Origin: Frankiales bacterium
GTDB taxonomy: Bacteria; Actinomycetota; Actinomycetes; Mycobacteriales; SCTD01
Assembly (NCBI GenBank): GCA_025464695.1
Contig: JAODNQ010000103.1
Span: 1 to 19,982, forward strand
DNA: 19,982 bases
Direction of reading: 5' to 3'
Below, in pieces: positions 13,959 through 19,982 of the stretch. The number at the start of each line of letters is the position of its first letter. Position 1 is the stretch's first letter. The notes below the pieces were generated by a model. It did not search any database, was not told where the DNA came from, and saw nothing but the letters and a program-made list of their open reading frames with translations. The translations under genes and the position numbers were made by a program.

Positions 13959-15488
13959 TCAGCCCTTGTACTGCGCGACCAGCTCCCGCTTGAGCACCTT
14001 GCCGGACGGTCCGAGCGGGAACGCGTCCGCGAAGATGATGCGCCGCGGGTACTTGTAGGCCGCGAGCTTGTCCTTGCTCCACGCGATGATCTCGGCGTCG
14101 GTCGCCTCGTCGTCACCGGACCGGACGACCACGGCGGTGACCTCCTCGCCGTACTGCGGGTCGGGCAGGCCGATGACCGCGACCTGGCCGACGGCGGGGT
14201 GACGGAGCAGGACCTCCTCGACGTCGCGCGGGTACACGTTGTAGCCGCCGCGGATGATCATGTCCTTCTTGCGGTCGACGATCGTCACGTAGCCGTCGGC
14301 GTCCTTCGTCCCGAGGTCGCCGGTGCGGAACCAGCCGTCGACGATGGCCTTGCGCGTCTCCTCCGGCTTGTTGAGGTAGCCGCTGAACACGTTGTGACCG
14401 CGGACGACGATCTCGCCCAGCTCCCCGGTCGGCAGCAGCTCGATCGCCTCGTCGACCTCGGCCTTGGCGACCTCGACCTCGACCCCCCAGATCGCCTTGC
14501 CCACGCTGCCGGGCTTGGGCGGGAAGCCGACCTGGTTGAACGTGGCCACGGGCGAGGTCTCGGTCAGGCCGTAGCCCTCGAGCACCTGTGTGCCGAACAC
14601 CTCGCCGAACCGCTCCAGCACGGCCACGGGCAGGGCCGCACCGCCCGAGAGCGCGGACTTCAGCTGCGGCCGGTGCTCGCTCGTCTTGGCCGCCTCGACC
14701 AGCCCGATGTACATCGTCGGGACACCCATGAAGATCGTGACCTGCTCCTTCACCATCAGCTCGAGCGCCTGGGCGCCGTCGAACCGCGGCAGCATCACGA
14801 CGCTGGCGCCGACGTAGAACGCGGTGTTCATGCAGCAGGTCTGGCCGAAGGTGTGGAACAGCGGCAGGCAGCCGAGGACGACGTCGTCGGCGTCGATGTC
14901 GAAGCTGTGCATCGCCGACGCGACGACGTTCATCGTCACGTTGAGGTGGGTGATCTCGGCGCCCTTGGGCTTCCCGGTGGTGCCGCTCGTGTAGAGGATG
15001 ACCGCGGTGTCGTCCGCCTCGCGCGGGACGAACGTGTCGACCGGCTCGACCCCGAAGGCCAGGGAGTCGATGCGGGGCGTGCTGCCGTCGTCCTCGGGCT
15101 GCATGACCGACAGGACCGGGACGCCGGCGAGCTCGGCGCCCTTGGCGCCCTCACCAAGCAGCGGAGCGGCGCAGACCAGCGCCTTCGCGCCGGAGTCGGT
15201 GAGGACGTACTCGATCTCCTCCGCCTTGAGCAGCGCGTGGACCGGCACGCAGACGCCGCCGAGGGCGAGCACGCCGTAGTACGTCAACGGGAAGTGCGGC
15301 GTGTTCGGCAGCAGCAGCGCGACCTTGTCGCCGGGGCCGATGCCCTGGTCCTTCAGCACCTGCGCGTACTGCCGGGCGTGCGCCCAGAGCTGGCTGTAGG
15401 TGAGGGTCAGGTCGCCGAGCACGACGGCGGTGCGGTCGGCGTGCCGGACGGCGGACTCCGCCAGGATGCTGGCGATCGTCAGGGACAA
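13959..15488 (-). CDS. AMP-dependent acyl-CoA ligase (long-chain fatty acid-CoA ligase type)
   Basis: Adenylate-forming enzyme, 509 residues, that activates a carboxylic acid with ATP and CoA. Motifs in order: phosphate loop YTSGTTGKPKG (about 166-176), LPLFHTFGQ (208-215), acid-pocket region SGGAALP, GYGLTETSP (305-313), GWFRTGDLG (385-393), hinge DRKKDMIIRGGYNVYP (405-420) and catalytic Lys497 in GPSGKVLKREL. Small residues in the A5 region and overall similarity suggest a fatty-acid or related acyl substrate, but chain length cannot be read. The start is TTG at 15488, supported by GGAGGA 4 nt upstream, and it gives the normal N-terminus SLTIASIL. It sits 149 nt after tsaE with its own palindromic leader, so it is probably a separate transcription unit. 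Confidence 0.9.
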   Translation of the reverse strand: MSLTIASILAESAVRHADRTAVVLGDLTLTYSQLWAHARQYAQVLKDQGIGPGDKVALLLPNTPHFPLTYYGVLALGGVCVPVHALLKAEEIEYVLTDSGAKALVCAAPLLGEGAKGAELAGVPVLSVMQPEDDGSTPRIDSLAFGVEPVDTFVPREADDTAVILYTSGTTGKPKGAEITHLNVTMNVVASAMHSFDIDADDVVLGCLPLFHTFGQTCCMNTAFYVGASVVMLPRFDGAQALELMVKEQVTIFMGVPTMYIGLVEAAKTSEHRPQLKSALSGGAALPVAVLERFGEVFGTQVLEGYGLTETSPVATFNQVGFPPKPGSVGKAIWGVEVEVAKAEVDEAIELLPTGELGEIVVRGHNVFSGYLNKPEETRKAIVDGWFRTGDLGTKDADGYVTIVDRKKDMIIRGGYNVYPRDVEEVLLRHPAVGQVAVIGLPDPQYGEEVTAVVVRSGDDEATDAEIIAWSKDKLAAYKYPRRIIFADAFPLGPSGKVLKRELVAQYKG

Positions 15489-15492
15489 GGGG

Positions 15493-15498
15493 TCCTCC
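15493..15498 (-). promoter_or_regulatory. Ribosome binding site supporting the TTG start of the acyl-CoA ligase
   Basis: GGAGGA on the minus strand, 4 nt before the TTG at 15488. No ATG or GTG lies nearby that would retain the conserved N-terminus. Confidence 0.65.
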
Positions 15499-15505
15499 GG
15501 GGAGA

Positions 15506-15532
15506 CGTGCCCGGTCGCGGGGACCGGGCGTG
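15506..15532. promoter_or_regulatory. Palindrome/hairpin in the leader of the acyl-CoA ligase gene
   Basis: Perfect 8-bp arms GCCCGGTC (15509-15516) and GACCGGGC (15522-15529) with a 5-nt loop. The helix extends by two G-U pairs and one C-G pair to 15506-15532. It lies 18-44 nt before the TTG start. It could be a dimeric repressor operator (acyl-CoA ligase genes are often controlled by TetR-type regulators) or an mRNA hairpin next to the ribosome site. Which of these applies is not decidable by reading. Confidence 0.5.
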
Positions 15533-15600
15533 GCGGCGGTCACGATCGTCCCCCACGACGTGCGGCGGGGCGAGTGCGTGCCCGCACACTGGCACGCCTT

Positions 15601-15619
15601 TGTGCAGTGCGCGTGCACA
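15601..15619. repeat. Inverted repeat TGTGCA-N7-TGCACA
   Basis: Six-base arms at 15601-15606 and 15614-15619 separated by 7 nt, in the tsaE to acyl-CoA ligase spacer, about 113-131 nt before the ligase start. The size and spacing suit a helix-turn-helix dimer site. It is close to where the ligase promoter should be, but no clear -10 or -35 was found around it. Confidence 0.35.
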
Positions 15620-15637
15620 GTCCCGCAGGGGTCGGGC

Positions 15638-16108
15638 TCAGCCCGGCAGCCAGCGCTCCCCGTGCGGGCGGACCCGCGCCGTGCGGACGTCGTCGGGTGC
15701 CCGCTCCAGCACCACCTCGAGCCACGACGACGTCACCCCCTCCACCAGCCCCTCGCCCCACTCGACCGCGGCGACGCCGTCGACCAGGGCCTCCTCGAGG
15801 TCGAGGTCGTCCAGGTGCGTGATCCCGCTGTCCCGGAGCCGGTACGCGTCGACGTGCAGCAGCGGCAGCGGACCGCGGTGCTGCCGGGCGAGCACGAACG
15901 TCGGGCTGGTGACCCGCCCCTGCACGCCGAGCCCGGCGCCGAGGCCGCGGACGAGCGCGGTCTTGCCGGCACCCAGCGGCCCGGACAGCACCAGCAGGTC
16001 GCCCGCCTGCAGGAGCCCCGCCAGCCGGCGGCCCAGCGCCTCGGTGTCCTCGACCGTGGGCAGCTCGACCGGCAGCGGGGTGCCGGTGCGGTCCCAGAGG
16101 TCCGTCAT
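15638..16108 (-). CDS. tsaE: tRNA threonylcarbamoyladenosine biosynthesis ATPase TsaE
   Basis: P-loop ATPase that drives turnover of the TsaB-TsaD complex in t6A synthesis; 156 residues, normal length. Walker A is GPLGAGKT at about 43-50. The family signature GRVTSPTFVLARQH follows at about 64-77, then LLHVDAYRLRD (83-93) and DLDLEEALVDGVAAVEWGEGL (101-121), whose WGE is the typical TsaE Walker B-like end. ATG at 16108 is chosen; it has a GGTGGGGG run just upstream. A longer frame to 16183 would add an atypical Gly/Ala-rich 25 residues. It lies 79 nt downstream of the uracil-DNA glycosylase stop. Its functional partners tsaB and tsaD are on the far side of the inserted ligase and HD-GYP genes. 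Confidence 0.94.
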   Translation of the reverse strand: MTDLWDRTGTPLPVELPTVEDTEALGRRLAGLLQAGDLLVLSGPLGAGKTALVRGLGAGLGVQGRVTSPTFVLARQHRGPLPLLHVDAYRLRDSGITHLDDLDLEEALVDGVAAVEWGEGLVEGVTSSWLEVVLERAPDDVRTARVRPHGERWLPG

Positions 16109-16161
16109 GCCCCCACCTGCCGTGCTCGCTCCAGCAGCACCCCGCGCGCAGCCTCCTCCGT

Positions 16162-16177
16162 CGGCCGGCACCGGCCG
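16162..16177. repeat. GC-rich inverted repeat between udg and tsaE
   Basis: CGGCCGG and CCGGCCG arms (7 bp) around a 2-nt centre, in the 79-nt spacer between the uracil-DNA glycosylase stop and tsaE. No U tract follows on the minus strand, so it is at most a weak attenuator or processing hairpin. Confidence 0.3.
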
Positions 16178-16187
16178 CAGCACCCGC

Positions 16188-16745
16188 TCACGAGGTCAGC
16201 TGCACGGCCAGCGCGAGGTCCTCGCGCAGCAGCGTCATCGGCGCCCCCTGCGGGCCGTTCCGCATCGCCGCGCTCGGGTGGTAGGTGGGCAGCACCTTCA
16301 GCGCTCCGACCTCGTGCACCCTCCCGCGCAGCGTCCCGAGCGGCTCCTTGCCCGGCAGGAACCACCGGGTCGCCGACAGCCCGAGCGTCACCACGAGGGC
16401 AGGCGCCACGACGTCGACCTGCGCCGCCGTCCAGGGCCGGCAGTTCGCGGTCTCCGGCCGGGTCGGGGCGCGGTTGCCGGGCGGCCGGCACTTGAGGGTG
16501 TTGAGGACCGCCGTGCTCGCGCGGTCGCCGCCCACCTCGGCCAGCAGCCGGTCGAGCAGCTGCCCGCTCCTCCCGACGAACGGCAGCCCGCTCTCGTCCT
16601 CCTGCGCACCCGGGGCCTCCCCGACGACGAGCAGCCGGGCACCCTCCGGCGCCGCGCCGACGACCACCTGCGTGCGGGTCGCGGCCAGCTCGGGGCAGCG
16701 GGTGCAGGTGCGCATGTCCGCGGCCAGCGCGTCCCAGGAGGTCAT
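16188..16745 (-). CDS. udg: Family 4 uracil-DNA glycosylase (4Fe-4S)
   Basis: Removes uracil from DNA in base-excision repair; 185 residues. The four cluster-binding cysteines are at 14, 17 (RTCTRCPEL), 86 (LKCRPPGNR) and 102 (NCRPW), matching the spacing of thermophile family 4 enzymes. The catalytic motif is GEAPGAQEDESGLPFVGRSG at about 42-61, and the second active-site motif is YHPSAAMRN at about 155-163. ATG at 16745 overlaps the stop of the alpha/beta hydrolase gene (ATGA), fixing the start. A DNA-repair function has no obvious link with its operon neighbours beyond conserved gene order. Confidence 0.94.
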   Translation of the reverse strand: MTSWDALAADMRTCTRCPELAATRTQVVVGAAPEGARLLVVGEAPGAQEDESGLPFVGRSGQLLDRLLAEVGGDRASTAVLNTLKCRPPGNRAPTRPETANCRPWTAAQVDVVAPALVVTLGLSATRWFLPGKEPLGTLRGRVHEVGALKVLPTYHPSAAMRNGPQGAPMTLLREDLALAVQLTS

Positions 16746-17782
16746 CGGGCAGCGCGCGCGATCAGCGACCGCAGGTGCAGGTCGACCAGCGACGGCCGCT
16801 CGAGGTTCACCATGTGCCCGCAGCCCTCGACGACCACGAGCTGCGCCTCGGGCAGGGCGTCGGCGATGGCGCGGCTGTGCGCCACCGGCGTCATGAGGTC
16901 CTTGCTGCCGACGAGCACCAGCACCGGCACCTCGAGCAGGGCGCCCAGGGCGTGCAGCTTGTCGTGGGACAGGAAGGTGTCGAAGAAGTCCGCCATGACG
17001 TCGACCGGCGTGTTCGCGGCCATCTGCTCGACGAACTCGACCAGCGACGGGCTCACGTCGGTGGTGCCGAAGGCGCCGCGGCGGGCGATGAGGAAGGCGA
17101 GGTCGGAGCCGAGACGGCGACCGTGCTCGAGCAGCGCGGCCCGGCGGGTCAGCCCGCGGGTGAGCCACGGCAGCAGCCGCTTCGTGACGGGCTCGACCGC
17201 CGCGGGCAGCCGGAAGGTCAGCTCGGCGAGGCGCCCCGTCGACGTGGACACGAGGGCGACGCCCGTGACCCGCGGGCCGAACAGCTCGGGCGCCCGGTCG
17301 GCCAGGGCCATCACGGTCATGCCGCCCATGGAGTGCCCGACGAGGACGACGTCGCCGGTCGGGACGACCTCCTCCAGCACCTGCTGCAGGTCGGCCCCGA
17401 GCTGGTCGATCGTCGAGTGCTGCGAGCTGCTGCGGGTGCTCCGCCCGTGCGAGCGCTGGTCGTAGAGCACGACCCGCAGCCGGCCGTCGGCGGCGAGCGC
17501 CTTGCGCTGGTAGTGCCAGACGGCCATCTCCTGCGTGTAGCCGTGCACGAGCACGACCGTCTGCGCGGCGTCCTGCGGCCCGGCCTCCTCCACGTGCAGG
17601 CGCACGCCGTCGGGGGTGGTGACCGTGCGGGTGCGGTCGGCCGGCAGGGCGAACCACGGCTCGAGCGCGTCCGGATCGGGCCGCAGGCGCACGCGCCCGA
17701 TGGCGTAGCGCTCCGCGGTGAGGCCGATCGCGCCGCCCAGGGCGACGACGCCGAGCAGGGCTCCGGCGGGGCCGCCCCTCAT
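16742..17782 (-). CDS. Alpha/beta-fold hydrolase with N-terminal membrane anchor
   Basis: 346 residues. A hydrophobic segment at about 6-22 (AGALLGVVALGGAIGL) looks like a membrane anchor or uncleaved signal; the absence of a lipobox argues against a lipoprotein. The catalytic core has the oxyanion motif LVHGYTQ (78-84), nucleophile elbow GHSMGG with Ser151, acid Asp295 in VLVGSKDLMTP and His323 in GCGHMVNLERP. The lid region is at about 185-275. Substrate is unknown; esterase, lipase, epoxide hydrolase and haloperoxidase-like members share this outline. The gene overlaps alr upstream (ATGA) and the glycosylase gene downstream (ATGA). An alpha/beta hydrolase directly after alr is common in actinobacteria. 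Confidence 0.9.
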   Translation of the reverse strand: MRGGPAGALLGVVALGGAIGLTAERYAIGRVRLRPDPDALEPWFALPADRTRTVTTPDGVRLHVEEAGPQDAAQTVVLVHGYTQEMAVWHYQRKALAADGRLRVVLYDQRSHGRSTRSSSQHSTIDQLGADLQQVLEEVVPTGDVVLVGHSMGGMTVMALADRAPELFGPRVTGVALVSTSTGRLAELTFRLPAAVEPVTKRLLPWLTRGLTRRAALLEHGRRLGSDLAFLIARRGAFGTTDVSPSLVEFVEQMAANTPVDVMADFFDTFLSHDKLHALGALLEVPVLVLVGSKDLMTPVAHSRAIADALPEAQLVVVEGCGHMVNLERPSLVDLHLRSLIARAAR

Positions 17783-18888
17783 GCGTACGTCCTCGGCACG
17801 CGGGCGCCGAGCCGGGTGACGATCTCGTAGTCGATGGTGCCGAGGACGTCGGCCCACTCCTGCGCGGTCGGCTCGCCGGCGTCGCCCGGCCCGAACAGCA
17901 GCACCTCGTCGCCCGCCTCGGCGGCGTCGTCCCCGACGTCGAGCAGGAACTGGTCCATGCAGACCGTGCCGGCGACGGTGCGGCGCACCCCGCGGTGCAG
18001 CACCGGGAGGGCGTTGGTGCCGGCACGGGGGACGCCGTCGGCGTAGCCGAGGGGCACGAGGGCCAGAGTGGTCTCCCGGTCTGTCGTGTACCGGTGCAGG
18101 TAGGAGACGCCGCTGCCCGGCGGCACCCGCTTGATCAGCGCGACGGTGGACGCGAGCGTCATGGCGGGCCTCAGCCCGAAGGCCGCGGGCGCCCCGAGCT
18201 GCGGCACCGGCGAGAGCCCGTACACGCTCACGCCCGGCCGCACGAGGTCGAAGTGCGCGTGCGGCGCCGTCAGGGTGGCGGCGCTGTTCGCGAGGTGCCG
18301 GACGTCGGGGCGCAGGCCGGCGCGCTCGGCCACCTCGACGGCGTCGGTGAACACCTGCACCTGACGTCGGGCGAACGGGTGGTCGGGCCCGGCGTCGGCG
18401 TGGGCGAAGTGGCTCCACACGCCGACGACGTCGACCCCCTCGGTGCGCGCCGCCGCGGCGCACAGGTCGGGCCAGGCGTCCGGCGTCGCGCCGCCCCGCG
18501 AGAGCCCGGTGTCGGCCTTGAGGTGCAGGCGCGCCGTGCGCCCCGTCTCACGGGCAGCGGCCGCAGCGGCCTGCAGTTCGTCCTCGCTGTAGACGCCGAG
18601 GTCGACGCCGGCCGCGACCGCCGCGGTCAGCTCCTCGCCGGGCGCCCACAGCCAGGCGAGCAGCGGTGCCGGAACGTCGGCGGCCCGCAGCGCGAGCGCC
18701 TCCTCCAGGAACGCGACCCCGAGCCAGGTCGCGCCACCCGCCAGCGCCGCCCGGGCGCTCGGCACCAGGCCGTGCCCGTAGCCGTCGGCCTTGACGACCG
18801 CCATCACCTGCGCGGAGCCCGCCAGCGCGTCGAGCGCCCGGACGTTCGCGGAGATCGCTGCGGTGTCGATCCGTGCCTCGGTCCTCAT
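17779..18888 (-). CDS. alr: Alanine racemase
   Basis: PLP enzyme that interconverts L- and D-alanine for peptidoglycan synthesis; 369 residues. The PLP lysine is Lys33 in AVVKADGYGHG. The second catalytic residue, Tyr263, is in PPGSGVSYLHRYTT. Other conserved stretches are LHLKADTGLSRGG, VVGVWSHFAHAD, HLANSAATL, DLVRPGVSVYGLSP, LVPLGYADGVPR and GTVCMDQFLLDVG. The ATG at 18888 has GAGGA about 7 nt upstream and gives the standard start RTEARIDTAAISANV. A longer frame to 18948 would overlap the preceding gene and add unlikely residues. It begins 10 nt after the NAD(P)HX repair gene stop. Confidence 0.96.
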   Translation of the reverse strand: MRTEARIDTAAISANVRALDALAGSAQVMAVVKADGYGHGLVPSARAALAGGATWLGVAFLEEALALRAADVPAPLLAWLWAPGEELTAAVAAGVDLGVYSEDELQAAAAAARETGRTARLHLKADTGLSRGGATPDAWPDLCAAAARTEGVDVVGVWSHFAHADAGPDHPFARRQVQVFTDAVEVAERAGLRPDVRHLANSAATLTAPHAHFDLVRPGVSVYGLSPVPQLGAPAAFGLRPAMTLASTVALIKRVPPGSGVSYLHRYTTDRETTLALVPLGYADGVPRAGTNALPVLHRGVRRTVAGTVCMDQFLLDVGDDAAEAGDEVLLFGPGDAGEPTAQEWADVLGTIDYEIVTRLGARVPRTYA

Positions 18889-18898
18889 CGGCTCGTCC

Positions 18899-19982
18899 TC
18901 ATCGGGAGGCAGTCTCCCGCACGGCGTCCGCCCAGTGCTCCAGCACACCGCCGGCGGTCGTCGTGGTGCCGCGCACCGACAGCCGGCCGGCCACGCCGTG
19001 CAGGTAGGCGCCGAACGCGCCGGCCTCCAGCGGGTCGCACCCCTGGGCCAGCAGCGCGCCCACCGCGCCGGCCAGGACGTCGCCGCTGCCGGCCGTCGCG
19101 AGCACCGGCGAGCCGGTCGGGTTCACCAGCCCGCGGCCGTCCGGGCGGACGACGACGGTGGCGTCGCCCTTCAGCAGCACGTGCACCCCGAGATGGGCGG
19201 CGAGGGCTCGTGCGCTGCCGACCCGGTCCGGGCCGACCTCGGCCCCGAAGCGGGCGAACTCGCGGTCGTGCGGGGTCAGCAGCGTCGGGGCCGCGCGCCC
19301 CAGCAGGACCGGCCGTCGGGCGCAGACCGTCAGGGCGTCGGCGTCCACCAGCACCGGGACGTCGCTGGCGAGCACGGCCTCCACCACCCGCTCGGCCTCG
19401 GCGTCCGTCCCGAGCCCGGGCCCCACGACCCAGGCCTGCACCCGCCCGGCGTCGTCGAACGGCGTGACCACCGCCTCGGGCCAGCGCAGCCGCACCTGCT
19501 CGCCCGGGTGCTCCGCGCCGGCGAAGCGCACCATGCCTGCGCCTGCCTGCAGGGCCGACCCGACGGCGAGCACGGCAGCGCCGGTGTACTGCGGGGAACC
19601 GGCCGCGACGCCGACGACGCCGCGCGTGTACTTGTCGCTCGTGGCGCCGGCGCGGGGCAGCAGCCGGGCGACGTCGTCGTCGTCGAGCACGCCCAGCGAC
19701 GTCGGCGGCTGGTCCAGGCCGATGTCGACGAGCTCGAGCCGCCCGACGTGCCCGCGGGCCAGCAGCAGCCCCTGCTTGAGGACACCGAAGGTCACGGTGA
19801 CCGTCGCCTCGACGGCGTCGCCCACGACGGCACCGGTGTCGGCGTCGACCCCGCTCGGCACGTCGACGGCGACCACGGGCACCCCCGCGACCCGGCGGAC
19901 CAGGGCCGCGGCCTCCGGGCGCAGCGGCCCGCGGCCGCCGATGCCGACGAGCCCGGCGACGACCAGGTCGGCCGGGCCGGGC
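18899..19982 (-). CDS. nnr: Bifunctional NAD(P)HX epimerase/dehydratase (partial, 5' end outside the window)
   Basis: Repairs hydrated NAD(P)H: an N-terminal YjeF epimerase domain and a C-terminal ADP-dependent dehydratase domain. The frame is open to the window edge with no start needed, so the N-terminus is missing. The visible end of the epimerase domain reads DLVVAGLVGIGGRGPLRPEAAA, then VPVVAVDVPSGVDADTG. The dehydratase domain follows with KYTRGVVGVAAGSPQYTGAAVLA, VVGPGLGTDAEA, LVDADAL, LLTPHDREFARF and the nucleotide-binding ATAGSGDVLAGAVGALL. One feature is odd: in the epimerase domain the usual Asp of the DGLLGIG motif is Ala (codon at 19955-19957). The gene heads the alr group, and its stop is 10 nt before alr. 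Confidence 0.93.
   Translation of the reverse strand, partial: PGPADLVVAGLVGIGGRGPLRPEAAALVRRVAGVPVVAVDVPSGVDADTGAVVGDAVEATVTVTFGVLKQGLLLARGHVGRLELVDIGLDQPPTSLGVLDDDDVARLLPRAGATSDKYTRGVVGVAAGSPQYTGAAVLAVGSALQAGAGMVRFAGAEHPGEQVRLRWPEAVVTPFDDAGRVQAWVVGPGLGTDAEAERVVEAVLASDVPVLVDADALTVCARRPVLLGRAAPTLLTPHDREFARFGAEVGPDRVGSARALAAHLGVHVLLKGDATVVVRPDGRGLVNPTGSPVLATAGSGDVLAGAVGALLAQGCDPLEAGAFGAYLHGVAGRLSVRGTTTTAGGVLEHWADAVRETASR

Noticed and set aside
16109..16183. Longer tsaE start at 16183
   Set aside because: It would add a Gly/Ala-rich 25-residue lead absent from TsaE proteins; the ATG at 16108 has a better upstream purine run.
14199..17465. Long plus-strand open frame (1088 codons) over the ligase, tsaE, udg and hydrolase genes
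   Set aside because: It spans several well-supported minus-strand genes and their gaps, and its translation has no recognisable domain.
1..19982. Mobile element, prophage, CRISPR or defence island
   Set aside because: No transposase, integrase, phage or Cas-like protein, no terminal repeats and no spaced repeats were seen on either strand.

Overview
This is a very GC-rich stretch (about three quarters G+C by eye). GTG starts, 4-nt GTGA/ATGA gene overlaps and Ala/Arg/Pro/Gly-rich proteins are frequent. Together with the gene content (nnr-alr-hydrolase-udg-tsaE, tsaB-rimI-tsaD), this points to a chromosomal segment of an actinobacterium (Actinomycetota). The genus cannot be read from the window. 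I see no mobile element, CRISPR array, tRNA or rRNA.

Layout, left to right. (1) 3-1437, + strand: a membrane PH-domain protein, a small lipoprotein and an RNase HI whose start overlaps the lipoprotein stop. (2) 1463-8034, - strand: one compact operon, read right to left. It encodes an isochorismatase-like cysteine hydrolase, a fused DppD-DppF ATPase, a DppC-type permease, a DppA-type binding lipoprotein, a DppB-type permease and an AiiA-like metallo-beta-lactamase-fold hydrolase. Genes overlap or lie a few bases apart, so importer and two hydrolases probably work on one imported compound. (3) 8035-8296: regulatory/terminator spacer with an imperfect palindrome and direct repeats. (4) 8297-11227, - strand: tsaB, an unknown 185-aa gene, rimI, an unknown 61-aa gene and tsaD (t6A tRNA modification plus ribosomal protein acetylation). 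tsaB looks leaderless. (5) 11335-13942, + strand: a coupled three-gene cassette of an unknown protein, a membrane HD-GYP phosphodiesterase with a Pro/Ser-rich stalk and Ig-like C-terminal domain, and a small lipoprotein. (6) 13959-15488, - strand: an acyl-CoA ligase with a TTG start and a palindromic leader. (7) 15638-19982, - strand: tsaE, family 4 uracil-DNA glycosylase, an alpha/beta hydrolase, alanine racemase and a bifunctional NAD(P)HX repair enzyme cut by the window edge.

The housekeeping series nnr-alr-...-tsaE-tsaB-rimI-tsaD, usually contiguous in actinobacteria, is split here between tsaE and tsaB by the acyl-CoA ligase and the oppositely oriented HD-GYP cassette. The parts most worth following up are the import-and-hydrolysis operon, whose lactonase-like member lacks the AiiA tyrosine, and the HD-GYP cassette. 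Neither has a substrate or signal that the sequence alone can name.
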